From assembly GCF_000003605.2 (NCBI RefSeq), contig NW_003132874.1, forward strand, positions 91,745 to 119,413: DNA of 27,669 bases, given 5' to 3'. The stretch is from Saccoglossus kowalevskii. Taxonomy: Eukaryota; Hemichordata; Enteropneusta; Harrimaniidae. The stretch's first letter is position 1, and every line of letters starts with the position of its first letter. A model generated the notes under the pieces. That model had not been told where the DNA came from. It ran no database searches and worked only from the letters and a program-made list of their open reading frames with translations. This document shows, one piece after another, positions 1-10,404 of the stretch. The translations under genes and the position numbers were made by a program.

Positions 1-1000
1 ACTGTAAAGGTGGTTATTGGTGTAGCCGAAAAAATTTAATGTGAGAAAAATGTATACAATAAAACTAAGTAGAGCAGTAAATACTAGTACCTTGACGCAA
101 ACATGAGAAAACAAGTTCGATATGGAGAAATTATATTATTTGAATTGTATATTATTGACACAACAAACCCTATCTCTCCATTCGATTATGTTTCCTGTTT
201 ACTGTGAGATGGCGTGTAATGCTTGAAAGACGTGGTACGAATGATTTGATTTCGAACTTGAATTTATCTTTTTTTTTTCTCACAGAAATGCATATCTTAA
301 ATTTAAAAACCCAGAATTTATTCATTTTGCAATAAATTGTACTCCAAGACAATATAAAGGATATTGACCTAAAAGAAGTTGGGGGTCACCAGCTTTTTTT
401 TTAGAGAAATTGATGGTTGTATTTTAGGGGAAAGTCGCAATTATGACACTATTATAACGATTTTACCACAGCTTCCTATGGCAGAGATATTATGCAATAT
501 CTCAAAATCTAGGCTGGTGACATAGGCTGAAAAAATCATATATTGTTAATGATGGAGTACTTTTCGTTTTTCTTCATTGTACCATGAGACAATAGCTTCA
601 TGATTGTACATAATGAACTAATGAACATTGCCATGCGATTGATGACCAATTTTGTCAAACATTATGACTAGGCTTCGACATTGACCATCATCAAATATGT
701 AGCTCATTATTAAGCGTGGTAATACCAAATCTAGAAACATAGTTTTGCGTTTGTAGAATACTTTGACGTCACTTCGATGCTATGACCCCTGTTGTTCTGT
801 TTCTACGTTCAATTTCACACCTAACGCGGGATCACGCAGTGAACGCAAGTTATTTTGAAACTGAAACGAGAAGTTTCTTTTGGCCAAGTGAATAACATCA
901 GAACATTTTTAAATGTGGAATTACGCACTGCGCTCGTTGCATGTCTGGTTTGATTCAACTGTCATTACAATTTACAAACATTTATACAAATAAAGAAATT
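1..1000. other. no supportable gene; AT-rich flank
   Basis: I see no exon with convincing coding character or family match on either strand. The only open frames are short and low in complexity. A full palindromic CRE-type site (TGACGTCA) lies at 764-771, and an ISRE-like site at 857-877 is listed separately. The stretch is probably intergenic, or the distal upstream region or first intron of the CD225 gene that starts at 3627. Confidence 0.5.
857..877 (+). promoter_or_regulatory. ISRE/IRF-like element (tentative)
   Basis: The site reads GAAACTGAAACGAGAAGTTTC. It contains the GAAANNGAAA core bound by IRF-family factors, followed by an inverted GTTTC half-site. It lies about 150 bp upstream of a TATA-like box and about 2.7 kb upstream of the start codon of the first CD225/dispanin gene. 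Vertebrate IFITM genes are interferon-induced through such sites (established). A role here is inference, because a GAAA-rich match can arise by chance in AT-rich DNA. Confidence 0.25.
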
Positions 1001-1017
1001 ACAAGAAAACCTCTGCA

Positions 1018-1027
1018 CTATATATAA
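1018..1027 (+). promoter_or_regulatory. TATA-like box, possible distal promoter
   Basis: The sequence CTATATATAAAC lies about 150 bp after the ISRE-like site. A good 5' splice site (GAA|GTAAGG, intron from 1231) follows about 200 bp later, and a good acceptor (TTTCTTTCAG, ending 3624) sits 2 bp before the CD225 start codon. A 5' untranslated exon of roughly 1050-1230 is therefore possible. Against this, a similar TATA-containing block recurs at 8513-8610, so the box may belong to a repeat. Confidence 0.2.
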
Positions 1028-1853
1028 ACTTGAAACGACCACGAGCGTAAGCACTGATGTCAGGGGAGCAAGGAATGAAAGTGTGATGGATCAATCAGAA
1101 CGATGAATCTATTACTAGTTACATGCCTCCTGTGTCTTGGTGCGCCATGACACTTGAGGCAGTGCAGGAACCAGCCAAGGTCCATATTACGAACCGCCCT
1201 CTGTAGGCTGCGATCTGTCGGAGTCTGGAAGTAAGGGAACAGAAACATTTGCATATTAATACAATTATTGTTTGGCAGTAATTATTAATTAAATCTCAAA
1301 GCAAAAGAAAGCAAAAACATCGAATGTAGAAATTTAGTTTTCTAAATTCACTATGTGTTAATATTGGTATGTATGGTTAATTTAATAACAATTATTTACT
1401 ACTCCGTACATCTACTTAGAATGTTACATTTTGTATATGATTTACAGATTTATACATAATAATTAGGTAATTCGCATATTTCTCCCAGGTGAATGTAGAA
1501 AGAACTACCTATGAAATTGCCACGAACTGCATTATTGGCGTATTTGTTTCATTGTTAAAAACTCGAAATTATAATAATTATTATAGAAAAAAAATAGTCT
1601 CCCAAATAAGTAAAAACAAGACATTATGTCAGATCAAATGCCCTGTACCATAACTTGACAACGACGCAATGCGACGCAATGGAAAAAAAGGTAAATAGTA
1701 TGTGTATTGACATAAAGCAACTTTCAAATATCCCAATACGTGTAGCGATATTTGTGAGAAAGATAGAAAGTATTTTCTAACGCTTTTTCTCGATATCTGA
1801 CTTGCTACAGAAAGACATTAACCGATAACTATGGTAACAAATAAATCATATGC

Positions 1854-1977
1854 TAATTTAATTTAATTTAATTTAATTTAATTTAATTTAATTTAATTTA
1901 ATTTAATTTAATTTAATTTAATTTAATTTAATTTAATTTAATTTAATTTAATTTAATTTAATTTAATTTAATTTAAA
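1854..1977. repeat. (TTTAA)n pentanucleotide microsatellite
   Basis: About 24-25 uninterrupted copies of a 5-bp unit (TTTAA/ATTTA register). The copies appear perfect across the whole run, which suggests recent expansion and probable length polymorphism. Confidence 0.95.
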
Positions 1978-3394
1978 AGTGTTCCCATAGATATGTAAAA
2001 AGACAGACACATCCGGGCATTTTTTTGAGGTTGCCATTTTGAATACCCACATTTTCAGATTTCGACTGGTACACAGAAATATTGGAGTTTTAGTGGCGTT
2101 AAATTACAATTCTCTATATCGTAAACAGGGCCAATAAAGAAAGTAAGTAAGCTGTTTCATACATTATAATGGTTATTTAAATTCTATGTTTAAGTCAAAA
2201 AGCTGATTTTTGTAGGTGGTCGTCTAGAAAATGAGTTTGATTCAACATTAAATACCATGGGTTCGACACCATAATCTGATCTAGGAATATCTCTGTACAT
2301 GTGATATTTTTAGACACCGTGTACAGTGGTTTAGTATATCATATGAAGCACTACAAATACGTTGTTATTTCATTTTAGACGTAATTATAGGAACACGCTT
2401 TCAACTACCTTGGTTTTAAATAGTAACAATAAGAACTTTATTACACAATTGAAACATCTGTGGTAGCAGTGTGGCGAATATACCAATGAACTGCAATAAC
2501 ATGTGCTTAAAATAGCAATAGATCGATTAGTAATCTAGATTTCCTCAACCCCACTCAACCCCATTCAACCTCATAATTTCCCCCCCTGAACAAATCTTAT
2601 TTCAACCATCTGCTCAACAGCTAAAACCACACTTGATTTACGACTTCACTGCTCAAAATAATTTAATTCTCAACAACACCAATAAAACCTTTTGTCAGAT
2701 GTTTTGAAGTTCGCAATTAAGAATTATTGCCAGTTTCTCGTATTACTGCAGAAAATTACCTGCTATGGCGCTATCGCTTACTGGCTACTCTCGCGGCGAG
2801 TGACATTATACATGTATATATATATATATTTGTTCTATTTAAAAATAAATAAATTACATTTAATTTGAATGTATTTCGCACAATACAATGCAACACAGCC
2901 AGTAACATGCTCAGTAGATGTAATATCTTAAAATGGCATTTGGATGTAAATGGCCATTATGACTTCTAAATGTTTTGTATCTTGTTTATTGGTTGTCATG
3001 CCATTCTGTGGCAGCTGATAACAAATATACATTTCAAATGAAAAAAAAAAATATTCAATGGAGTATGAATTAAAATAGTCAGATTATATTTTTATCTTAT
3101 ACAACGAAGTTGTGAAATTTTCGTCTCTCAACTGAATTGCAATATTTGTCTGCTACGTACAACACCTTGAATATTTTCATAACGGACACTTTTATCGAGG
3201 GGAATTGGTTGCTGCGTTTTACATTGGGGTGGGGGTGCTACGCCATGCGAAATTTCCGTTTTAGGTCCAGACCGCTACAACATGTTACGACATTCCCTGA
3301 AATGATTAAATTGAAGTGCTTTCAAATATTATACTTTCCCACCGTGGCATGAAAACTTCGCGCGAGAAATGTGCGCCCTGGTTCCACCTTCCAC
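1978..3394. other. AT-rich non-coding stretch
   Basis: No coding exon was recognised. The stretch holds a short (TA)n run near 2815-2830, a C-rich patch near 2550-2590 and poly-A runs. The frame starting at 3137 has no family resemblance. This is either intergenic DNA or the first intron of the CD225 gene, if a 5' untranslated exon exists upstream. Confidence 0.45.
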
Positions 3395-3560
3395 CAGTAT
3401 ACTTGCATATTATCTTACATTATTTGCATATTATCATACATCATTTGCATTTCTCACCATTATTCCACCATAGGCATTGCATTTGCATATTATCATACAT
3501 TATTTGCATATTACCACGCATCATTTGAATATCTCTTTCCGGTAACCCCATATGCATTTC
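3395..3560. promoter_or_regulatory. cluster of octamer (ATTTGCAT) sites in a degenerate repeat
   Basis: A degenerate tandem repeat based on TTGCATATTATCATACAT lies just upstream of the first CD225 exon. It contains four exact ATTTGCAT octamers (ATGCAAAT on the other strand, the classic POU/Oct-factor site) within about 100 bp, plus degenerate copies such as CTTGCATA and ATTTGAAT. The cluster ends about 65 bp before the start codon. It could be a POU-factor-responsive proximal enhancer or only a decaying AT-rich satellite; the position makes the regulatory reading worth testing. Confidence 0.4.
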
Positions 3561-3626
3561 ACGCTTCACATGTCGCTTTCTTATAGAGTGTTGCAGTATC
3601 ATGTTACCGGTAGCTTTCTTTCAGAT

Positions 3627-6600
3627 ATGAATCAAACAGAACCTGCTCCACCGTCATATGACCAGTACTATTCCCAGCAACAATATTATAATCAGGCATA
3701 TCCGGCACAGACCTATTCGACTCCAAGTACTTTTTCAACTGCGGTGGTAAGAAAATCAGTGATTTAATAATATATGTCGACAATATTATTATTTACACAT
3801 TCTGAATGACGTCAGTTTTCCGTGTTGTCAAGAACATGACGATTAATATCAAACACTCTGTAGAGAAGAATGTTACCAATATGTTTATCAAAAATATTAT
3901 TATACATTTGGGAATTATTTTTTCAGCATCTTAGAACATTGGTATTTTTGTCAGTATAAACATTAGATTCCAGAATTAATATGACGATAATCGATTTGCT
4001 ACTCGTGTGTGTGTGTGTTGTATTTAGTACGCACCGGAAGTAGAATTCGAAACAGAAATAATAAGATGGGAAAAATTGCAGCGCAGGCAGCAATAATATA
4101 GTCTATAGTCAATTGTTTTATCTTTCATTAAAAACAATTATTTGTTAGCACTATATTGTGTGACAGTTTCAAGCACTGAATGAGAATGTTAATTTCTACT
4201 CACGAAATGTGTTTACTAAAGTGTTAACTAACTGAACAATACCAAAACAGCATGATAAACTTATATATATAGCATCAATATTTTGGCGGAATATATTATA
4301 TGCAAATGTAATGTTATGCTGTTGCATTTAGTTGAGAACCAATACTACTGTTTTAGTCATTTCATTCAACTACTGCTTACAGGCGCCACAGCCAGTTGTG
4401 ATTCGATATGCCTTGATTGGCCTGGATATCATCGGTATGATTATGGCAGTTTGGAATACATTCTGTTGTTTTGTTCCACTTGGAATTCCAGCTATTATTG
4501 TGTCTGCATTTGTAAGTATACCATACTCAAATCATCTGAAAGGAATACTTGCTTTGCCGTAATGTTAAACTGGGTGATAAGACACCTGAGGAGTGGCTGT
4601 GGGTCTTGTCATTTTCGTCGTTAATAATTGTTAATATGTGCGCGATAACTGTAATATTTCAATCAGTAGCGATCAGTATAAATAACACTCCGATAAAAAC
4701 GTTGCCTTTTCCGATAATGAGAGTGATTAAGTAATTTTGATTAAGTAATTTTATCGAGTAAAAATATATTTATGAAAAAAAACAATCATCCCCAGATTTG
4801 TATTTATTGTATATAAAATATTGTATCCACTGATGACAGGAATATCACCATTTTGTTTCATAATTGTAATCAATATATTCGCCAATTTTCAGGAAATTGA
4901 AGCCATTCCAGTATTCGTATAGTGTAAAAGAGCACAGACAACTATGTAATTCTGACATAGGGTTGGTATATATGTACAAGTGCCCACAATTATGGTGAAT
5001 ACATGTTTAGCCAAATTTTACTTTGCAATCTGGTGGAGGTAGATGCTATGGTTGTTTGTAACACATTGCCTACTGGAAATCTTCATGAATGAGAAATCAA
5101 AGAAAGCTTAGAAAGAACTCCGGTGTACCCGATATTGGAGGCGTATTTAAAATTATTACAAAAATTGTGATTAGCTTTTCAAAAAAAAGCTTGGCGACTA
5201 ATATTGGTATATGTTATTTCAGTTACACACTGTAAAACACTATAATCCACGTTAATTTGATTGTACGTCCGTGGTTTACAGTCTGATTTTTTTTCAAGAG
5301 CACAAGTTCAATTTAAATCTGACTTAGATAATCAAATATGGATGGTTTTAAACATTAAAGTAATCACATCTGTGGATTGCTCTCAAGGCATCTATGTAGC
5401 ATGGCTCAAAGAAATGTGATGACTATTCATATTATGCAAATGTCAATCCAAAAACCAGACCTTTTCCCAAACTTTCATGCATTTTTCCAAGACATTTTGA
5501 CCCTTAATTCAGGCCAACATCATCGCCAAAGCTCATCAAAGTTCTGAGGATATGGTAGTTCCCTAGAGAAAACTGGTCTTTCTAAAATGAATTAATAACT
5601 ATGAAGAAATTTAAAGACTTTTCAAAGATTTTTTTATTTTTTTCTGTAATTTAAAGACAACTCAAAGACTTTCCTGACCTAAAAATATCCAAAGAATTTC
5701 AAAGGATTTTCCCAACGCTATGGACCTGTATCATACAAATTAGATAATTAATATATATGTATTTAGGCCCCAAATTAATTAGGTTGTTGCACTGTCTTAG
5801 AGAATTTATGTACTATGATTTATTAAAATAAATGATTAGTATTTGAGATGTTGACGGAAAAGCTGAAAACAGACTAATTGGCAACAGCCAAAATATAGAT
5901 TTTTGAATACTTTTGTGTCAAATGTGTCATTTCCTACCAGTCTAAAAACCAGGGGCAGAATGTCTGCCAACAATTAACTAGTGACAGTCCGTGACCTCTC
6001 AAACTATCTAGATAATATGCATCGTTGATCAATATGTAACTAGTCACGACAACTTCAGTGAAACCTCAAGTTGTAAAACCAATCCAAGATATGAGCCAGA
6101 ATTCATTCAATATATTCCGTGTTCTGTAGTTTATAAATATACCGCAAACTACGACTACGCAATGGATATAAGTCACGTTGAGAGTTTCAACAACACTCCA
6201 AACATTGTTCACGACAAGGGGCTTGGGTAATCAATGTAATGAAATAGACTCTGTCCGTGGATAATAATTATAGAAAACTAAACGCAAACATACCGGGAAA
6301 GGAAAACTTGCCCCAACCCCTGGTTTAATCTGAACTGTAATTTGGGCATATTCAAATTAAACATCCTGGCGCTGATTCAATCTGTTCCGTGATTTGGGGT
6401 ATATTCAATTATATTCGAACACCTGATTTGACCTGGGCATGATACGAGCATACTCAAACATGTCCAATCCCTGATTCAATCTGGGTTGTGAAGTGGGTGT
6501 ATTCAAACATACCCCACCCCGATGTAATCAATGTCGTGATTCAATCTGGGCTGTAATTAAATTTTGTGCAATCACAGCCAAGAGCATAATATAAGACATG

Positions 6601-6826
6601 TTGTTGTTTTTGTTTTTTATTTTAAAGTGCACTAATATAATTCATGTTGTCTTATTTTTTTATGTTTCAGGCATTCGAGTATCGACACAATGGCCAACAT
6701 GACAAAGCCACCAAGTTTTCCAAAATATCAATCGGTCTCTCCATTGTAGGTTTCATACTTGCTGTGGTCACCATAATTATAGTGGTTGTAGTTTTATTTG
6801 TTGTCAACACATCCAAAGAATTCTAA
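3627..6826 (+). CDS. CD225/dispanin (IFITM-related) membrane protein A, three exons
   Basis: Joined exons 3627-3746, 4383-4511 and 6671-6826 give 134 residues. All junctions are GT-AG and phase 0 (donors GTAAGA and GTAAGT; acceptors TGCTTACAG and TATGTTTCAG). Residues 1-40 are a Pro/Tyr/Gln-rich cytosolic head (PAPPSYDQYYSQQQYY) like many dispanins, with a PPSY motif that could bind WW-domain proteins. Residues 45-83 form the first hydrophobic segment, with a double cysteine (C68, C69; possible palmitoylation) and the PLG signature at 72-74. A short polar loop (HNGQHDKA, 89-96) leads into a second helix at about 104-128 and a short tail. This two-helix layout with a charged loop is the CD225 domain, whose members act in membrane fusion control and trafficking. 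The start follows 2 bp after an acceptor-like TTTCTTTCAG (ends 3624), so a 5' UTR intron is likely. I cannot assign a specific orthologue. Confidence 0.82.
6310..6560. repeat. degenerate ~60-bp tandem repeat in intron 2 of CD225 gene A
   Basis: Four to five diverged copies of a unit built on CCTGATTCAATCTGGGCTG ... TGGGTATATTCAAACAT follow one another just before exon 3. The copies differ by many substitutions, so the array is old. It has no coding frame. It ends about 110 bp before the acceptor of the last exon. Confidence 0.6.
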
Positions 6827-7345
6827 GATTAAAAATCTCAGCGAGAGTCTGATGAGATATAAATGTACACAAATTAAAATCTGCTCATTGAAATTCTGAT
6901 CGAAATCTGGTCACAATATTTGGAGATTTGTTCTCTTATTTGCATAGAACTATGTGATAGAAATTCTTGCTAGAATTTACCCACAGTCACTAACAAATAT
7001 TCCCGTCAAAATGTGGTTGAAATTTGTATTGTATATCACCCAGTCACTGAATTTAGGTGACTTGCTGTAATTCATATTCTTCAATTAATTACTCATCTCA
7101 ACATTACATAATATATATATTGTCATATCAGGGTATGGTGGCACATATATACAAAGTATTAACGTAAAGATAATGAGGCATGAGCTGTGTGTGTTTTCAA
7201 TGTTTCAAGTAATACAGAGTCAAAACTATTTTATGATACCAAGAAAACACATGGCGTAAATATTATAATAGTATGCTAATAACTGGAAAATGACTTCTTG
7301 GTTGCTCAAACATTATTCGCATATCGAGTATGTTCAACTCCTCAT
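6827..7345. other. 3' UTR / downstream flank of CD225 gene A
   Basis: This follows the TAA stop. It is AT-rich with no further coding exon. The nearest clear poly(A) signals (AATAAA) are at 7866-7871 and 8219-8224; ATTAAA at about 6874 is a nearer, weaker candidate. The 3' end therefore cannot be fixed from sequence alone. Confidence 0.4.
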
Positions 7346-7478
7346 TTAAAGGGCGGCAGTCGTCGTGCCGCGTCATGTTCGATATGGGACTCGTAGAGAC
7401 GTATACAACGCGTGTAAAATACATTGCTTATTTACATGAAATTCGAACACGCGCTGCGCGACGACCACCGCGCTTTAA
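7346..7478. mobile_element. TTAA-ended MITE-like element, 133 bp
   Basis: The element begins TTAAAGGGCGGCAGTCGTCG and ends CGACGACCACCGCGCTTTAA, so its ends are imperfect inverted repeats bounded by TTAA. It has no coding capacity. The ends resemble those of the elements at 7538-7839, 9051-9215, 20166-20330 and 22638-22905, so all appear to be non-autonomous members of one related group. TTAA is the target site of piggyBac-type transposases, but whether it is here a target duplication or part of the terminus is not settled. Confidence 0.6.
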
Positions 7479-7537
7479 CATTTAAATCGCTTATACTCTG
7501 AAGAACATGGCGCCGACCGACTGTACAAATAAGCTCA

Positions 7538-7839
7538 AAGCGTGGTAGTCGTCGCGCTGTGCATGTGCGACATTTGTGTTGATAAACATTGATTTTCCCA
7601 CAATCCAATGCGTTCTTCAAATGGAAATCACAAGTATGAGGTTTGACCTGGGCGCGACTTGCACTGATTACCGACGGTGACTCCTTCGATACCTTCCAAT
7701 CACATGAAAATTGCCTAATTAAAACTTAGAAACGTCTCAGTTCGTACTTGTTGATCTGCGCAACAGTCAAAGTCGCCATCTTTGTTTATATGAGACCCAT
7801 ATATCTCGCACATGCGCAGCGCGACGACTACCGCGCTTT
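7538..7839. mobile_element. MITE-like element, ~300 bp, same group
   Basis: The left end AAAGCGTGGTAGTCGTCGCG is inverted at the right end as CGCGACGACTACCGCGCTTT; the inverted repeats are about 34 bp with roughly three mismatches. The interior has no gene. A diverged copy lies at 22638-22905 inside an intron of the downstream hydrolase gene, and the two share long stretches such as GCGACATTTGTGTTGATAAA and ACAGTCAAAGTCGCCATCTT. It sits about 60 bp after the 133-bp element at 7346. Confidence 0.7.
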
Positions 7840-8499
7840 AACATTCTGTGCCTCTTCTGATGTAAAATAAATGTATTTCACGAATTTTGTGTAAAGCTGG
7901 GCGCTACTGAAGGAATAACCATGTAAGAGTATTTAGGGTAGGATTGGTGTTGCCATAGTAACAATTACACATGTAATGACATATATACAGAATGTTTGTT
8001 CTGATTAATATTTCAATGTCCAACACAATTGACATAGGGGCGGCCATATACTCACTGATTTGTGTTTATTTGCTCTTCTCTACACTTTGAATAGTATGTA
8101 TTACATAGAAATAACAAGGTTGTGTACTTTGTGGATAAATTCTCTTTTAATACATTTTATTTATAACTTTATTGGATACTAAAGTTGCTGCTGTATTTTT
8201 TAGCTCGGCTTGTTCTCAAATAAAAAAAATGAAACGATAATATGTGTTTTTTTCTCAGTTACATAATGTTGTACCTGAGAAAAATAGTTTTATTTTGGTG
8301 AAGTCAATACTACAAGCACGGGTTTTGAGGAACTAATCTCAATCAATTAATATTTAATAAATTAGCCCATCTATTAATAATCTGATCTGATTGCAGCTCT
8401 ATTGCAAACATACATAGCAGTATGTCCAATATGATTAAAATCCCATATCAATATCGAGGCTTCCATCGTTGGTGGCGTCACATCTGACAACAGGTTTTG

Positions 8500-8890
8500 C
8501 TGGTTCTCACCTCAAGTGTAACTAGTAACGGTTCCCGCATTCTGATTGGCCAGTCAAGCACTCGTGCTCACTGTCGTTCTATATATAAAGCAGGGTTTTC
8601 CTTTTACTCTCGTGAATATTTTCGGGCGGACATCTGGGCATTTTTACCGCCTGGCAACCATCGCGGTGAAAACAAAGGCCGAAAACTATCAGAAAACGGT
8701 ACTTTTGGATGGCTGTTGAGACTCCCCTGAACAGTGAAACAAAATTAGCCCTGCGTGTGCAGCATTACAGACACGTTTACGCAAAACGAAACTTGGAATG
8801 TGGAACAATATGGCGATTACTAGTTACCTGCGTCCTACTTGTCATTCGCAAAGGACGCCGGGAACTAGCGAAACTACAAGTGGGTTGTAT
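8500..8890. repeat. repeat-like, GC-richer block with promoter-like motifs
   Basis: The block has a TAACTAGTAA motif near its left end (8516) and the inverted form TTACTAGTTA near 8817. Between them lie a CCAAT-type box in inverted orientation (GATTGGCC, about 8545) and a TATATATAAA box (about 8581). The reverse complement of 1010-1130 resembles the left part, sharing TAACTAGTAA, TTCTGATTG and the TATATATA...GCAG...GTTTTC order. I read it as a diverged dispersed element with fold-back ends. It could instead hold an unrecognised promoter, but no good coding exon follows. Confidence 0.35.
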
Positions 8891-9050
8891 ATGAGTATAA
8901 TAGCGGCTGAATGAAACTGTCGGCACTATTGCGTTCAATGCAGCTATACGACCTCCTTTATAAATGAATGAATGATACAAGTACAATGCCTAATTACATT
9001 AAAGCAACAGCAATATAAACCAAAATGTTCTCCGCAAAATGGCGTCTATA

Positions 9051-9215
9051 TTAAAGCGGGAGGGTCGTCACCTGCGCACGCGCAGGAATCGAGTCCCAAG
9101 CGACGATAACAACACACGCTAAAAACGCAAAGGCTCATGGGTAGACGCTTGTTTGTAAACAATGACACGCTATGGTCATCTGACGCATGCACAGGTGACG
9201 ACACCCCCGCTTTAA
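9051..9215. mobile_element. TTAA-ended MITE, 165 bp, copy 1
   Basis: It is bounded by TTAAAGCGGGAGGGTCGTCA and TGACGACACCCCCGCTTTAA, near-perfect terminal inverted repeats of about 23 bp. It is exactly the same length as the copy at 20166-20330, which lies in the opposite orientation, and the two align along their full length with scattered substitutions. It has no coding capacity, as expected for a non-autonomous transposon. It lies in the spacer between the two CD225 genes. Confidence 0.85.
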
Positions 9216-10330
9216 TTTATATGTCCCTCTGTGTTCGTATATCGTCCGAATTGTCACTCAATTGTGATTACTCGTTTTTAGGTAAAATATCTGTTCCGAT
9301 AGTTCATGTAATGGTTGCTTCAAAATGAATGACATTACAAGATTCTACTCACAAGCTTATTTTTTACAGGATAAATTACAATTAAGATATGGAATATAAA
9401 GTGTGACCCAATATTGAGAGTAGTACTGCCAACGTATATATTAACATATTTACCACTTCTAATCTCGTATCTTTTATTTTTTTTTTTGGATATATTTTTA
9501 TTTCATATCGAGTAACAATATATTATGAGTAACATTTCCTTCAATTAGTGTTACTATGGAAACCGAGTTTGTTTAGCCCATGTTTTTAAAGTACCTTCGG
9601 GCGTACTGACATGCATACCACAGCATAGTTTATAGCAGCTATGTTTCATTTTTGTATTTTCAACATCATATCAGTCTGAGGATGTTGATTATTTCAAAAT
9701 AGTTGACTGATGTTACGCCTTCTTCGTTATATTATCAAAAACTACATGTACTTTAAGTCTGTTTTGTCCATGTATTGCCAGATTTAAAGTCGTTATATAC
9801 AAAACAAATAAGTATCTGGGTGGCTCGTAGCTGTCAGGAGTGTTAGTTTGATAATTGTTTTGAAAAGTGCCGAAAACGAAACATAGCAGGTAGAACTAAA
9901 TCCGTTCTTATTGCAAATCCATGTTATCTCTACTATCAAGTGTTGTTTTTTTTCCAAATTTAACTCTGGAGGCTCTTCTACTGCGACTCGAAACATTTAA
10001 ATATAGCTCTAGTTTGAATTACAAAGAAAAAAATAACGTGTGGTCTTTTTAAATAAGTGAAGAAATAAAGAAAAAAAATATTAAAAAAGTTAAAAAATTG
10101 AAGAAATGAATAAAAAAATATTAAAGAATTAAAAACAAATTGAATGAATACATAAATCAACTTTTTAAAGATGAAGTAGACGAGACATAATAAAGGTTAA
10201 CCAATCGGGATGTCGTAAGTCACAGATGCGCATGTACGTGAACATGTGCTGGTAGGCTGGTAATTTAGTAAACACCCTCCACGATCCTCATTACGGTCCA
10301 GCGTTGTATAGCCAAGCGTTTAATCCACTT
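9216..10330. other. intergenic AT-rich spacer between the CD225 genes
   Basis: No coding exon was recognised. It contains poly-T and poly-A tracts (around 9475-9490 and 10025-10135) and no obvious tandem array. The final part presumably includes the promoter of the second CD225 gene. Confidence 0.45.
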
Positions 10331-10339
10331 CATGTCACA

Positions 10340-10349
10340 TTTTATATAC
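10340..10349 (+). promoter_or_regulatory. TATA-like box upstream of CD225 gene B
   Basis: TTTTATATAC lies about 60 bp upstream of the start codon at 10405, which would leave a short 5' leader of about 30 nt. Position and sequence are compatible with a core promoter, but no start-site data are available. A full CRE palindrome (TGACGTCA, 10641-10648) lies 218 bp into intron 1 and could contribute. Confidence 0.35.
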
Positions 10350-10404
10350 TGTATACGAATTGTGTTTACACTGCAGTTCCAAGTATTGTGAAACAGTCGA
10401 CGAG

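Noticed and set aside
3316-3586. Overlapping short open frames rich in His, Ile and Tyr
   Set aside because: They arise from the degenerate TTGCATATTATCATACAT repeat upstream of CD225 gene A and are low in complexity in both frames.
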